14,151 nt of DNA from RUG13615 sp040307715 (lineage in GTDB: Bacteria; Bacillota; Clostridia; Peptostreptococcales; Anaerovoracaceae), in assembly GCA_040307715.1 (NCBI GenBank), contig JAWRJC010000131.1, positions 1 through 14,151 of the forward strand. Direction: 5' to 3'. This document shows positions 6,284 through 13,570 of this stretch, piece by piece; position 1 is the stretch's first letter, and each line of letters begins with the position of its first letter. A model generated the notes under the pieces. The model was not told the DNA's origin, ran no database searches, and saw only the letters and a program-made list of their open reading frames with translations. A program made the translations under genes and the position numbers.

Positions 6284-7828
6284 ATGAACGGAACGGTTAT
6301 GTCGATCCTGATCGGCGTCATCGCACTGGTCATCGGTGTTCTTGCCGGGTATATCATCCGCAAGACCATCGGCGAAAAGACCATCGGTGACGCGGAGACC
6401 AAAGCAAGAAACATCATTCTTGATGCTGAAAATAGATCTGAGACGATCAAGAAAGAGATTGCTCTGGAAGCCAAAGAAGAGGCTTTGAAATACAAAAACG
6501 AAGCCGAAAAAGAGATCAAAGAACGCAGAAACGAAGTTACAAAGTCCGAGAACAGGCTTCTTCAGAAAGAAGAGGCTATAGACCGCAAACTGGAGAACAT
6601 CGAAAGAAAAGAACAAAGCATTACGGATAAAGAAAACAATATCGTTCGCAAGCAGAATGAAGTCGAGGCGCTGCGCAAAAAGCAGCTGGCTGAACTGGAG
6701 AAGATCTCCGGTTACACCCGCGAAGAGGCGAAGCAGGTCCTTCTGACACAGCTCGAGAGCGATATCCGTCTCGAAGGGTCGCAGCTCATCCGTGAGATCG
6801 AGGGGCAGGCGAAAGAAGAGGCGGACAAACGCGCGAAAGAGATCATCGTCGGTGCGATCCAGCGCTGCGCGGCGGATCATGTGGCGGAGAGCACTGTCTC
6901 TGTCGTCCATCTTCCGAACGATGAGATGAAAGGCCGCATCATCGGCCGTGAGGGCCGTAATATCCGCGCTCTCGAAACACTGACCGGCATCGAGCTCATC
7001 ATCGATGACACCCCGGAAGCGGTCATTCTTTCCGGCTTCGACCCGGTCAGAAGAGAGATCGCCCGTCAGGCGCTCGAAAAGCTGATCGTGGACGGACGGA
7101 TCCATCCCGCCCGCATCGAAGAGATCGTCAAGAAGGCGGAAAAGGAAGTCAACGACAGCATCAAAGAAGCCGGCGAACAGGTCGCGTTCGATGTAGGGAT
7201 CCACAACCTGCATCCGGAACTGGTCAAACTCCTCGGTCGTCTGAAGTACAGAACGTCCTACGGACAGAATGTCCTCAAGCACTCTGAAGAAGTCGCTTAT
7301 CTGGCAACGCTGATGGCGGGGGAACTCGGACTGGATGTCAATCTTGCCAAGCGGGCCGGTCTGCTGCACGATATCGGCAAGGCGGTCGACCATGAAAAGG
7401 AAGGCACGCACGTCGATCTCGGTATCGAGCTTCTGAAGAAGTACAAAGAATCGCAGGCAGTTATCGATGCGATGGCCGCGCACCACGGCGATTACGAGGC
7501 TAAGACGCCGGAGGCCGTGCTGATCGCGGCGGCGGATGCGCTCTCGGCAGCCCGTCCGGGTGCCAGACGCGAGACTCTGGAGAACTACATCAAACGCCTC
7601 CAGAACCTCGAGGAGATCGCCAACCAGACACGCGGTGTCGAGAAGTCCTTCGCGATCCAGGCAGGCCGCGAGATCCGCATCATCGTCGAACCCGAGAAGG
7701 TCAGAGACGATGAAATGCCGATGCTCGCCCGCGAGATCGCCAAGAAAGTTGAGGAGGAACTGGATTATCCCGGACAGATCAAAGTCAACCTGGTGCGGGA
7801 GACCAGAGTCGTGGATTACGCCAAATAA
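6284..7828 (+). CDS. rny: Ribonuclease Y
   Basis: RNase Y is the membrane-anchored endoribonuclease that initiates mRNA decay in many Bacillota. Counted from ATG 6284 the protein has 514 residues: an N-terminal membrane helix (about 5-25), a long charged coiled coil (about 35-190, rich in E, K, R, A), a KH RNA-binding domain with G-R-I-I-G-R-E-G-R-N-I-R (GxxG at 221-224), and an HD domain with H-D-I-G-K at 362-366 carrying the metal-binding H362-D363 pair. The length matches the family (about 515-520). ATG 6284 is preferred over the upstream in-frame GTG 6275 because that GTG lies within the ribosome binding site region. The gene has its own promoter and a strong terminator, so it is probably largely monocistronic. 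The coiled-coil part is richer in A (AAA, GAA codons) than the rest, as its composition requires. Confidence 0.97.
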   Translation: MNGTVMSILIGVIALVIGVLAGYIIRKTIGEKTIGDAETKARNIILDAENRSETIKKEIALEAKEEALKYKNEAEKEIKERRNEVTKSENRLLQKEEAIDRKLENIERKEQSITDKENNIVRKQNEVEALRKKQLAELEKISGYTREEAKQVLLTQLESDIRLEGSQLIREIEGQAKEEADKRAKEIIVGAIQRCAADHVAESTVSVVHLPNDEMKGRIIGREGRNIRALETLTGIELIIDDTPEAVILSGFDPVRREIARQALEKLIVDGRIHPARIEEIVKKAEKEVNDSIKEAGEQVAFDVGIHNLHPELVKLLGRLKYRTSYGQNVLKHSEEVAYLATLMAGELGLDVNLAKRAGLLHDIGKAVDHEKEGTHVDLGIELLKKYKESQAVIDAMAAHHGDYEAKTPEAVLIAAADALSAARPGARRETLENYIKRLQNLEEIANQTRGVEKSFAIQAGREIRIIVEPEKVRDDEMPMLAREIAKKVEEELDYPGQIKVNLVRETRVVDYAK

Positions 7829-7869
7829 TGCCCGCGGACCGCGGCAGGCGTCACGTATGTGTACATGCG

Positions 7870-7896
7870 GAGGGGCAGGAAACCTGCCCCTCTTTT
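7870..7896 (+). terminator. Rho-independent terminator after rny
   Basis: GAGGGGCAGG (7870-7879), loop AAA, and CCTGCCCCTC (7883-7892) form a perfect 10-bp stem followed by TTTT (7893-7896). The T-run is short, so some read-through is plausible. It ends 5 nt before the ATG of the cysteine desulfurase and occupies the place where that gene's ribosome binding site would be expected. Confidence 0.85.
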
Positions 7897-7901
7897 GAAC
7901 A

Positions 7902-9068
7902 ATGAGCAACGAAACAATAAGAAACGTATATTTTGATAACAGTGCGACAACAAGGCCGTATGATTTTGTCATCGATCTGATGGTGAAGATCATGGCGGAG
8001 GATTTCGGCAACCCGTCTTCGCTCCACCGTGCGGGCATTGCTGCGGAGGGGTATGTGAAAACAGCCAGAGCGCAGGTCGCTGCCGCCATGGGCGCTTCTC
8101 CCGAAGAGATCTTCTTCACGTCCGGCGGTTCGGAATCCGACAACACCGCCATCTTCGGCGCGGCGTACAAAGGCCGCCGCAGAGGGAAGAAGATCCTGAC
8201 CAGCGCCGTGGAGCACCCGGCTGTGCTGGAGTCTTTTGCGCGCCTCGCGGAGGAAGGATATGAGACGGTCCTGCTGCCGGTCGACGGCTGCGGGATCCTC
8301 GATATGGAAGCCTTCGACCGTGCGATGGATGACGATGTGATCCTGATCTCGGTGATGCATGTGAACAACGAGACCGGTGCGATCCAGCCCATCGAAGAGA
8401 TCGCAAAGAAAAAACGGCAGGCGCTGTTTCACGTGGACATGGTGCAGAGTTTCGGAAAACTCCCGATCGACCTTTCCGGCGCTTTATCCGGTGTGGACAT
8501 GGCATCGGTCTCCGGGCACAAGATCCACGGGCCGAAGGGCGTCGGCGCTCTGTACATCCGCCGCGGGCTCACCATCCGGCCGTTCCTGGTCGGCGGCGGG
8601 CAGGAAAAGGGCATGCGCTCCGGAACAGAGAACGTTCCGGCGATCGCAGGACTCGGTCTTGCCGCAGAGATCATATACAAAAACCGCGAAAAGAAGAATG
8701 CGCATCTGCGCGCGCTCACCGGTGCGATGCGTACCTGGTTTGAGGAGAACGTGGACGATATCCTGTTCAATTCACAGGAAGACGGCGCGCCGCACATCCT
8801 GAGTGTGAGTTTTGGAAAGACGCGCGGAGAAGTCCTGCTGCATACACTGGAGCAGAGCGGCATTTATGTGTCTACCGGCTCTGCCTGTTCGTCGAACAAA
8901 AAAGGCATGTCCCATGTGATCAAAGCGATGGGCAGGACCGACAGACAGGTCGAAGGAACGCTGCGGTTCAGCCTGTGCGATTCCTGCACGATGGACGATG
9001 CGATGTATGTCTGTGAAAAGACGAAAGAAGCAGTGGACAGATTCCGCCGGCTTGGCAGTTTCCGGTAA
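7902..9068 (+). CDS. Cysteine desulfurase (NifS/IscS class, probable ThiI partner)
   Basis: A PLP-dependent enzyme that converts cysteine to alanine and leaves a persulfide on its active-site cysteine. The 388 residues show the N-terminal F-D-N-S-A-T-T at 11-17, G-G-S-E-S-D-N at 75-81, E104-H105, H-V-D-M-V-Q with D179 and Q182, the PLP-lysine motif S-G-H-K-I-H-G-P-K-G at 204-213 (K207), G-G-G-Q-E-K-G-M-R-S-G-T-E-N at 231-244, and the active-site loop S-T-G-S-A-C-S-S with C329. The position next to thiI suggests it feeds tRNA 4-thiouridine synthesis, like NifZ of Bacillus subtilis; other sulfur acceptors cannot be excluded. The start is fixed by an in-frame TGA at 7896-7898 and by the conserved N-terminal motif. 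No ribosome binding site is visible; the first codons are A-rich. Confidence 0.95.
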   Translation: MSNETIRNVYFDNSATTRPYDFVIDLMVKIMAEDFGNPSSLHRAGIAAEGYVKTARAQVAAAMGASPEEIFFTSGGSESDNTAIFGAAYKGRRRGKKILTSAVEHPAVLESFARLAEEGYETVLLPVDGCGILDMEAFDRAMDDDVILISVMHVNNETGAIQPIEEIAKKKRQALFHVDMVQSFGKLPIDLSGALSGVDMASVSGHKIHGPKGVGALYIRRGLTIRPFLVGGGQEKGMRSGTENVPAIAGLGLAAEIIYKNREKKNAHLRALTGAMRTWFEENVDDILFNSQEDGAPHILSVSFGKTRGEVLLHTLEQSGIYVSTGSACSSNKKGMSHVIKAMGRTDRQVEGTLRFSLCDSCTMDDAMYVCEKTKEAVDRFRRLGSFR

Positions 9069-9115
9069 AGGGACTGCGTAATGCATACCGAAATACAAGG
9101 ATAAGAGGATCCGAA

Positions 9116-10333
9116 ATGACAGAGAATACAGCAATACATGCTCCTGAGGAAGAAAACCGCAATGTCTTCATCGTCCGGTGCGGCGAGGCGGCGCTCAAGG
9201 GGCAGAACAAACCGTATTTTGAAAAGATGCTGGTGGAGCGCATCAAGCGCCTGCTGCACAAATATGAAGGGGTGGAAGTCCGCCGGCGCGAGGGACTCGT
9301 CTTCGTGTACGCCGACAAGAGCATCGCGAAAGAAGAGATCATCCGCCAGATCGGCAAGGTGTTCGGCGTGGCTTCGATCAGTCCCGCAGAGACCTGCGAA
9401 CCAACGATGGAAGCCATCGGCGAAGCAGCTGTCAAGTATATGATGCAGCTCATCGAAGAACAGGGCATCAAAACCTTCAAGGTCGAAGCCAAGCGGGCGG
9501 ATAAGTCCTTCCCCGTGACATCCCCGGAGATCGCGCGCCGCACCGGCGCCGCCGTGCTGAAGGGATGCAAGGTCCTGAAGGTCGATGTCCACGATCCGGA
9601 TGTCCAGCTTTTTGTGGATCTGCGCAGTGACAAAGCCTATCTTTATCAGCAGAAGATCAAAGGATTCGGCGGTCTGCCGCTCGGGACGAACGGCAAGGGA
9701 CTGGTGCTTCTGTCCGGCGGGATCGACAGCCCGGTCGCAGCCTTCATGATGGCGAAGCGCGGCATGGCGATCGAAGCGGTGCATTTCCATTCCTATCCGT
9801 ACACGAGCGAGCGCGCGCAGCAGAAGGTCGAAGAACTGGCTTCCATTCTCGCGATCTACTGCAGCCGGTTCAAGATGCACGTCATCAATCTGCTTCCGAT
9901 CCAGGAGCAGATCGTCATGCATTGCAGAGAAGAAGAAACCACGATCATGGTCCGCCGGTTCATGATGCGCATCGCGCAGGCGGTAGCCAGAGAAAAGGGC
10001 TGTGATATGCTGATCACCGGCGAGAGCCTCGGGCAGGTCGCCAGCCAGACGTCGGATGCGCTCGTCTGCACGGACGCGGTCTGTGAGATCCCGGTCATGC
10101 GGCCGCTGATCGCGATGGATAAAGTGGATATCATCGACATCGCCCGGGACATCGATACCTACGAAACGTCGATCCAGCCGTACGAAGACTGCTGCACGGT
10201 CTTCCTGCCCAAACATCCGCTGACGCGTCCAAAGCTGAAGCGTATCGAAGAGTCGGAGGCGAAACTCGACGTGGATGCCCTTGTGAAGGCCGCGGTCGAG
10301 AGCCTCGAGACCATCGAGATCTTCCCGCGGTAG
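9116..10333 (+). CDS. thiI: tRNA 4-thiouridine synthetase ThiI
   Basis: ThiI adenylates U8 of tRNA and receives sulfur from a cysteine desulfurase to form s4U8; it can also take part in thiazole synthesis. The 405 residues contain an N-terminal ferredoxin-like region with R-C-G-E-A-A-L-K-G (21-29), a THUMP domain (about 75-170), and a PP-loop ATP pyrophosphatase domain with L-L-S-G-G-I-D-S-P at 198-206. G-E-S-L-G-Q-V-A-S-Q-T at 302-312 is typical of ThiI. E-D-C-C-T-V-F at 357-363 offers cysteines near the position of E. coli C344. There is no C-terminal rhodanese domain, the normal short form in Bacillota, so persulfide must come directly from the desulfurase. GAGG at 9106-9109 precedes the ATG. 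It follows the desulfurase by 47 bp with no promoter or terminator I can support. Confidence 0.95.
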   Translation: MTENTAIHAPEEENRNVFIVRCGEAALKGQNKPYFEKMLVERIKRLLHKYEGVEVRRREGLVFVYADKSIAKEEIIRQIGKVFGVASISPAETCEPTMEAIGEAAVKYMMQLIEEQGIKTFKVEAKRADKSFPVTSPEIARRTGAAVLKGCKVLKVDVHDPDVQLFVDLRSDKAYLYQQKIKGFGGLPLGTNGKGLVLLSGGIDSPVAAFMMAKRGMAIEAVHFHSYPYTSERAQQKVEELASILAIYCSRFKMHVINLLPIQEQIVMHCREEETTIMVRRFMMRIAQAVAREKGCDMLITGESLGQVASQTSDALVCTDAVCEIPVMRPLIAMDKVDIIDIARDIDTYETSIQPYEDCCTVFLPKHPLTRPKLKRIEESEAKLDVDALVKAAVESLETIEIFPR

Positions 10334-10371
10334 CAGGAAGTTCGCGAACACGGCAGGAAGGGTAACAGAGT

Positions 10372-11367
10372 ATGCAGTACTGGAAGATCACGATCGAGCT
10401 CAGGCGGAATGATCTGGAACCGCTGACCGGCGCGCTGGTTGCCGCCGGTTTTGATACCTTTGAAATACAGGATCCGCGGGATGCGGAGGAGGTGCTCCGC
10501 AAAGAGCACGACTATGATTATGACGTGGCGGATGAAAGCCTGCTCGCAGCCGATCCGGACGGCGATCCTAAGATCGTTCTGTATCTGGAAGATGAGCCGG
10601 ACGGCACGCCGCACGAAGCCGGCAGGCTGCATGCGCTGGAAGGCGCTGTTTTTGCGTTTAAGAGCGTTTCTGTCATAAAGGAACGTGTTGACGACAGCCT
10701 GTGGAAAAACGCTTACAAGGAGCATTTTTCGATCACAGAGATGGCAGACAGGCTGGTGGTCGTGCCAAGCTGGGAAGAAGACCGTTACGAGCGTGAAAAA
10801 GATACCGTGTACAAGGGACTGCGGCCGGTCTTCATGGATCCCGGCACGGCTTTCGGTACAGGGGATCATCCGACGACGTCCATGTGCGCGGCGATGATGG
10901 CTGAAAACGGCTGCGAAGGCAAAGCCGTTCTGGATGTTGGGACGGGGTCGGGGATCCTGGCGATCGGGGCCGCCGCGCTCGGCGCCCGCCCGGTGCTCGG
11001 GGTGGAGATCGATCCGGAAGCAGTCATAGTCGCGAAAGAGAACGTAAAGAAGAACGGCTGCGAAGAGGCTGTTGAGATCCGGGAGGGAGATCTGCTGAAC
11101 GGCGTCGATTTCCGGGCGGACCTTGTCGTTGCCAATCTGTTCGCGGAGATCATCGTGCGGCTGATCCCGGCGATCCGGAGCCATCTGAACGAAGACGGTC
11201 TGTTCATTTCGACCGGCATCCTTGAGGAGCGCTGTGAGAAGGTGCTGACGGCGCTGGAAGAGAACGGATTTGCCATCCGTGAAGTAAGAAAAACAGGCGA
11301 ATGGTGCGCTGTCGCGGCGGCTCCCGTGCCGGAGCCAGACACCTGCGGCGGGGAGAGCATACAGTAG
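10372..11367 (+). CDS. prmA: Ribosomal protein L11 methyltransferase PrmA
   Basis: A class I SAM-dependent methyltransferase that trimethylates ribosomal protein L11. The 331 residues consist of an N-terminal substrate-binding domain (about 1-110) and a Rossmann methyltransferase domain. Diagnostic blocks are D-P-G-T-A-F-G-T-G-D-H-P-T-T at 156-169, the SAM motif V-L-D-V-G-T-G-S-G-I-L at 186-196, V-E-I-D-P at 211-215, and V-A-N-L-F-A-E-I at 253-260. The length is slightly above the usual 295-315; the extra residues are an acidic stretch near 45-60 and a tail after 320. GGAAGGG at 10356-10362, 9 nt before the ATG, is the ribosome binding site. It lies 38 bp after thiI and 9 bp before rsmE, the usual prmA-rsmE pairing in Gram-positive bacteria, so it is probably co-transcribed. 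Confidence 0.96.
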   Translation: MQYWKITIELRRNDLEPLTGALVAAGFDTFEIQDPRDAEEVLRKEHDYDYDVADESLLAADPDGDPKIVLYLEDEPDGTPHEAGRLHALEGAVFAFKSVSVIKERVDDSLWKNAYKEHFSITEMADRLVVVPSWEEDRYEREKDTVYKGLRPVFMDPGTAFGTGDHPTTSMCAAMMAENGCEGKAVLDVGTGSGILAIGAAALGARPVLGVEIDPEAVIVAKENVKKNGCEEAVEIREGDLLNGVDFRADLVVANLFAEIIVRLIPAIRSHLNEDGLFISTGILEERCEKVLTALEENGFAIREVRKTGEWCAVAAAPVPEPDTCGGESIQ

Positions 11368-11376
11368 GGGAAAGAG

Positions 11377-12138
11377 ATGCATCGTTTTTTTGCGGACAAA
11401 GCAGCCGTCGGCGGGACGGTGATCGAATTAACGAATAAAGATGACATCGGCCATATCAGCCGCGTGCTGCGTCTTGGGCCCGGTGACCGTATCCTGGTCT
11501 GCGATCAGGAGGGGTGGGACTACACTTGCGTGCTCGAAGAAGTCGGCAGGCAGGCGGTCACCGCACGGATCGAAGACAAGCAAAAGAACACCGCCGAACC
11601 GGCGCTACAGATCACCCTGTATCAGGGCGTGCCGAAGGGCGGCAAACTCGACGTTACCGTACAGAAATGCATCGAACTCGGTGTCACACGGATCGTGCCG
11701 GTCTTCATGAAACGCTCCATCAGAGCGGACAAAGGAACGTTCGGCAAGAAAGCGGACCGCCTGCGCGCGATCGCGGAGGCAGCCGCCAAGCAGAGCGGCA
11801 GGGGCATCATCCCGGCGGTGGAAGAAGCCATCGGCTTTTCGGATATGATGGAAGAAGCAGCCGGCTGTCCGCTGGTTCTTTTCCCCTATGAGAATGAAGA
11901 CGGCACGACGATGAGGGACGCGCTTCTGCAGGCCCGCGAAGCGGGAGTGTTCAAAGAGGGAACCAGGACCGAACTCGCGGTTGTGATCGGTCCGGAAGGC
12001 GGGTTTGCGGACGAAGAGGCAGAGGCACTGAAAGCATTGGAGAACTGCCGCTGCGTATCGCTTGGAAAACGGATCCTGCGCACCGAGACGGCTGGCATGG
12101 CGGCGCTGGCGATGATCCTGTATGAATTCGAGTTATAG
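11377..12138 (+). CDS. rsmE: 16S rRNA (uracil1498-N3)-methyltransferase RsmE
   Basis: A SPOUT-class (knotted) SAM methyltransferase that methylates N3 of U1498 in 16S rRNA at the decoding region. The 253 residues show an N-terminal PUA-like domain starting M-H-R-F-F (1-70), the core G-V-P-K-G-G-K-L-D at 84-92, the family signature V-V-I-G-P-E-G-G-F at 202-210, and the knot motif L-G-K-R-I-L-R-T-E-T-A at 229-239. The length fits the family (about 245-255). AGGGGAAAG just upstream is the ribosome binding site. The TAG stop lies inside a 10-bp tandem repeat, and the next gene has its own promoter; no terminator is visible after rsmE, so read-through into murT is possible. Confidence 0.96.
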   Translation: MHRFFADKAAVGGTVIELTNKDDIGHISRVLRLGPGDRILVCDQEGWDYTCVLEEVGRQAVTARIEDKQKNTAEPALQITLYQGVPKGGKLDVTVQKCIELGVTRIVPVFMKRSIRADKGTFGKKADRLRAIAEAAAKQSGRGIIPAVEEAIGFSDMMEEAAGCPLVLFPYENEDGTTMRDALLQAREAGVFKEGTRTELAVVIGPEGGFADEEAEALKALENCRCVSLGKRILRTETAGMAALAMILYEFEL

Positions 12139-12150
12139 TAAGTTATAGTA
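12131..12150 (+). repeat. Tandem 10-bp direct repeat across the rsmE stop
   Basis: AGTTATAGTA occurs twice back to back at 12131-12140 and 12141-12150. The first copy contains the rsmE stop codon, and the second ends one base before the -35 box of the murT promoter. It may be a simple slippage duplication or an A+T-rich UP-like element. Confidence 0.9.
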
Positions 12151-12151
12151 T

Positions 12152-12180
12152 TTGAGAGCGATTCTCCGATATGGTAAAAT
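12152..12180 (+). promoter_or_regulatory. Predicted promoter of murT, leaderless spacing
   Basis: TTGAGA (12152-12157) and TAAAAT (12175-12180) are separated by 17 bp, with TGG before the -10 forming an extended -10 (TGnTAAAAT). Each box matches five of six consensus bases. The murT ATG begins 7 nt after the -10, where transcription would be expected to start, so the mRNA may have no leader. Confidence 0.75.
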
Positions 12181-12186
12181 CGACCT

Positions 12187-13560
12187 ATGAGTATACGAGT
12201 GACCACGGCCGTACTGGCCTGTAAAGCAAGCAGAAAACTGCTGCGTCTTGCGGGACGCGGCGCAACGAATCTGCCGGGAAGGATCGCGAACCGCATCTGC
12301 CCGGATCTTTTGCGTCACCTTGCGAAAGATGTCCACGTTATCGCGGTGACGGGCACCAACGGCAAGACGACCACCTCGCGGATGGTCGAACAGATCCTGA
12401 AGGATAACGGCTACGACTATTTCTGCAACAAGTCGGGCGCCAATCTGCTGAACGGTGTGACGGCGGAATTTGCGGACAATGCGACACTGAGCGGTCGTCC
12501 CCGGCACCCCTGGGCGCTGGTCGAGTGCGACGAGGCAGCGTTCAAAAAAGTGGGCGAATACAGCGATCCGGAGTATATCCTGGTGACAAACGTCTTCCGC
12601 GACCAGCTCGACCGCTACGGCGAAGTAACAACGACCCTGGAGAACATCAAGATCGGGATCGGACACTCCAAACGGGCAACGGTCTGCCTGAACGCGGACT
12701 GCTCGATGACAGCGTCCATCGCGGAAGAGATCGACAACAGGATCCTCTTTTACGGGGTGAATACACCGATCTACAAGGAGCGTGTCCGGGAAGCGTCTGA
12801 CGCGCCGTACTGCATCCACTGCAAGCACGAATATGTCTACGACTATATTACGTACGGGCATCTGGGCAAGTACCGCTGCGAACACTGCGGCTATCACCGG
12901 CCGGATCCGGATGTGTACGTGAGCAAGGTGCTTGTCAGTGATGAGAAGCACAGCGAGATCGAGATCGATATGGGCGACGGTGCTGTGACGACAGCGGCGA
13001 TCCATCTGCCGGGCGGATACAATATCTACAATGGCATCAGTGCGATGTGCCTGGCAAAAGCGCTGGGACTGAAGGCGGAACAGGCGGTACACTGTCTGTC
13101 CGACTTTGAAGTCGGCTTTGGCCGGATGGAGGCGTTCGAGCTTGGCAAAGCGACGACCAGGATGATCCTGATCAAGAACCCGGCCGGCTGCAATCAGGTC
13201 CTCAATTTCCTGTCCAACCTGTCCGAACAGGCGGTCTTTGTGGTCCTGCTCAACGACAATTTCGCGGACGGCAGGGATATTTCCTGGATCTGGGACGTCG
13301 ACTTCGAGACACTGACGCGCATCGAGGACAAACTGGATGCGGTCTACGTCAGCGGGATCCGCGCCTATGACATGGCGACACGGCTCAAGTACAGCGGGAT
13401 CGACAAAGATAAACTGCGCGTGATCGAAGATTACAATACATTGATCGATACGATCGCGGCACAGGACAAACCAGTCTATATCATGCCGACATACACAGCG
13501 ATGATGGATCTGCGGGCTCTCGTCAGCAAGCGGTTCGGCTACAAGAATTTCTGGGAGTAG
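12187..13560 (+). CDS. murT: Lipid II isoglutaminyl synthase, Mur ligase-like subunit MurT
   Basis: MurT with GatD amidates the alpha-carboxyl of D-glutamate in lipid II, using ATP and glutamine-derived ammonia, on the cytoplasmic side of the membrane. The 457 residues show the Mur ligase P-loop V-T-G-T-N-G-K-T-T-T at 54-63, N-x-x-G-A-N at 81-86, and T-N-x-F-R-D-Q-L-D-R-Y-G-E at 134-146. A four-cysteine zinc ribbon (C209, C212, C231, C234) contains Y-G-H-L-G-K-Y. F-G-R-M-E at 311-315 and the C-terminal block N-D-N-F-A-D-G-R-D-I-S-W-I-W-D at 356-370 follow; that last region supplies the acid that completes the GatD catalytic site in characterised homologues. Length and layout match the family (about 430-460). 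ATG 12187 is supported by the conserved N-terminus reaching T-N-L-P-G-R-I-A at 27-34. No ribosome binding site precedes it, in keeping with a leaderless mRNA. gatD follows 10 bp downstream. Confidence 0.96.
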   Translation: MSIRVTTAVLACKASRKLLRLAGRGATNLPGRIANRICPDLLRHLAKDVHVIAVTGTNGKTTTSRMVEQILKDNGYDYFCNKSGANLLNGVTAEFADNATLSGRPRHPWALVECDEAAFKKVGEYSDPEYILVTNVFRDQLDRYGEVTTTLENIKIGIGHSKRATVCLNADCSMTASIAEEIDNRILFYGVNTPIYKERVREASDAPYCIHCKHEYVYDYITYGHLGKYRCEHCGYHRPDPDVYVSKVLVSDEKHSEIEIDMGDGAVTTAAIHLPGGYNIYNGISAMCLAKALGLKAEQAVHCLSDFEVGFGRMEAFELGKATTRMILIKNPAGCNQVLNFLSNLSEQAVFVVLLNDNFADGRDISWIWDVDFETLTRIEDKLDAVYVSGIRAYDMATRLKYSGIDKDKLRVIEDYNTLIDTIAAQDKPVYIMPTYTAMMDLRALVSKRFGYKNFWE

Positions 13561-13570
13561 GAGACGGCGC

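Noticed and set aside
7829..7846. GC-rich imperfect inverted repeat just after the rny stop
   Set aside because: It could form a small bulged hairpin, but no T-run follows and the stronger terminator is 24 bp downstream. I do not assign it a role.
6221..8392. Long open frame (723 codons) on the minus strand across rny and the start of the desulfurase gene
   Set aside because: It is antisense to two well-supported genes, and the translation is D/R/F-rich low-complexity sequence with no recognisable domain. The scarcity of TTA, CTA and TCA codons in the real genes keeps the opposite strand open.
9116..10333. Missing rhodanese domain in ThiI
   Set aside because: The short ThiI is normal in Bacillota and not a truncation; the adjacent desulfurase explains the sulfur source.
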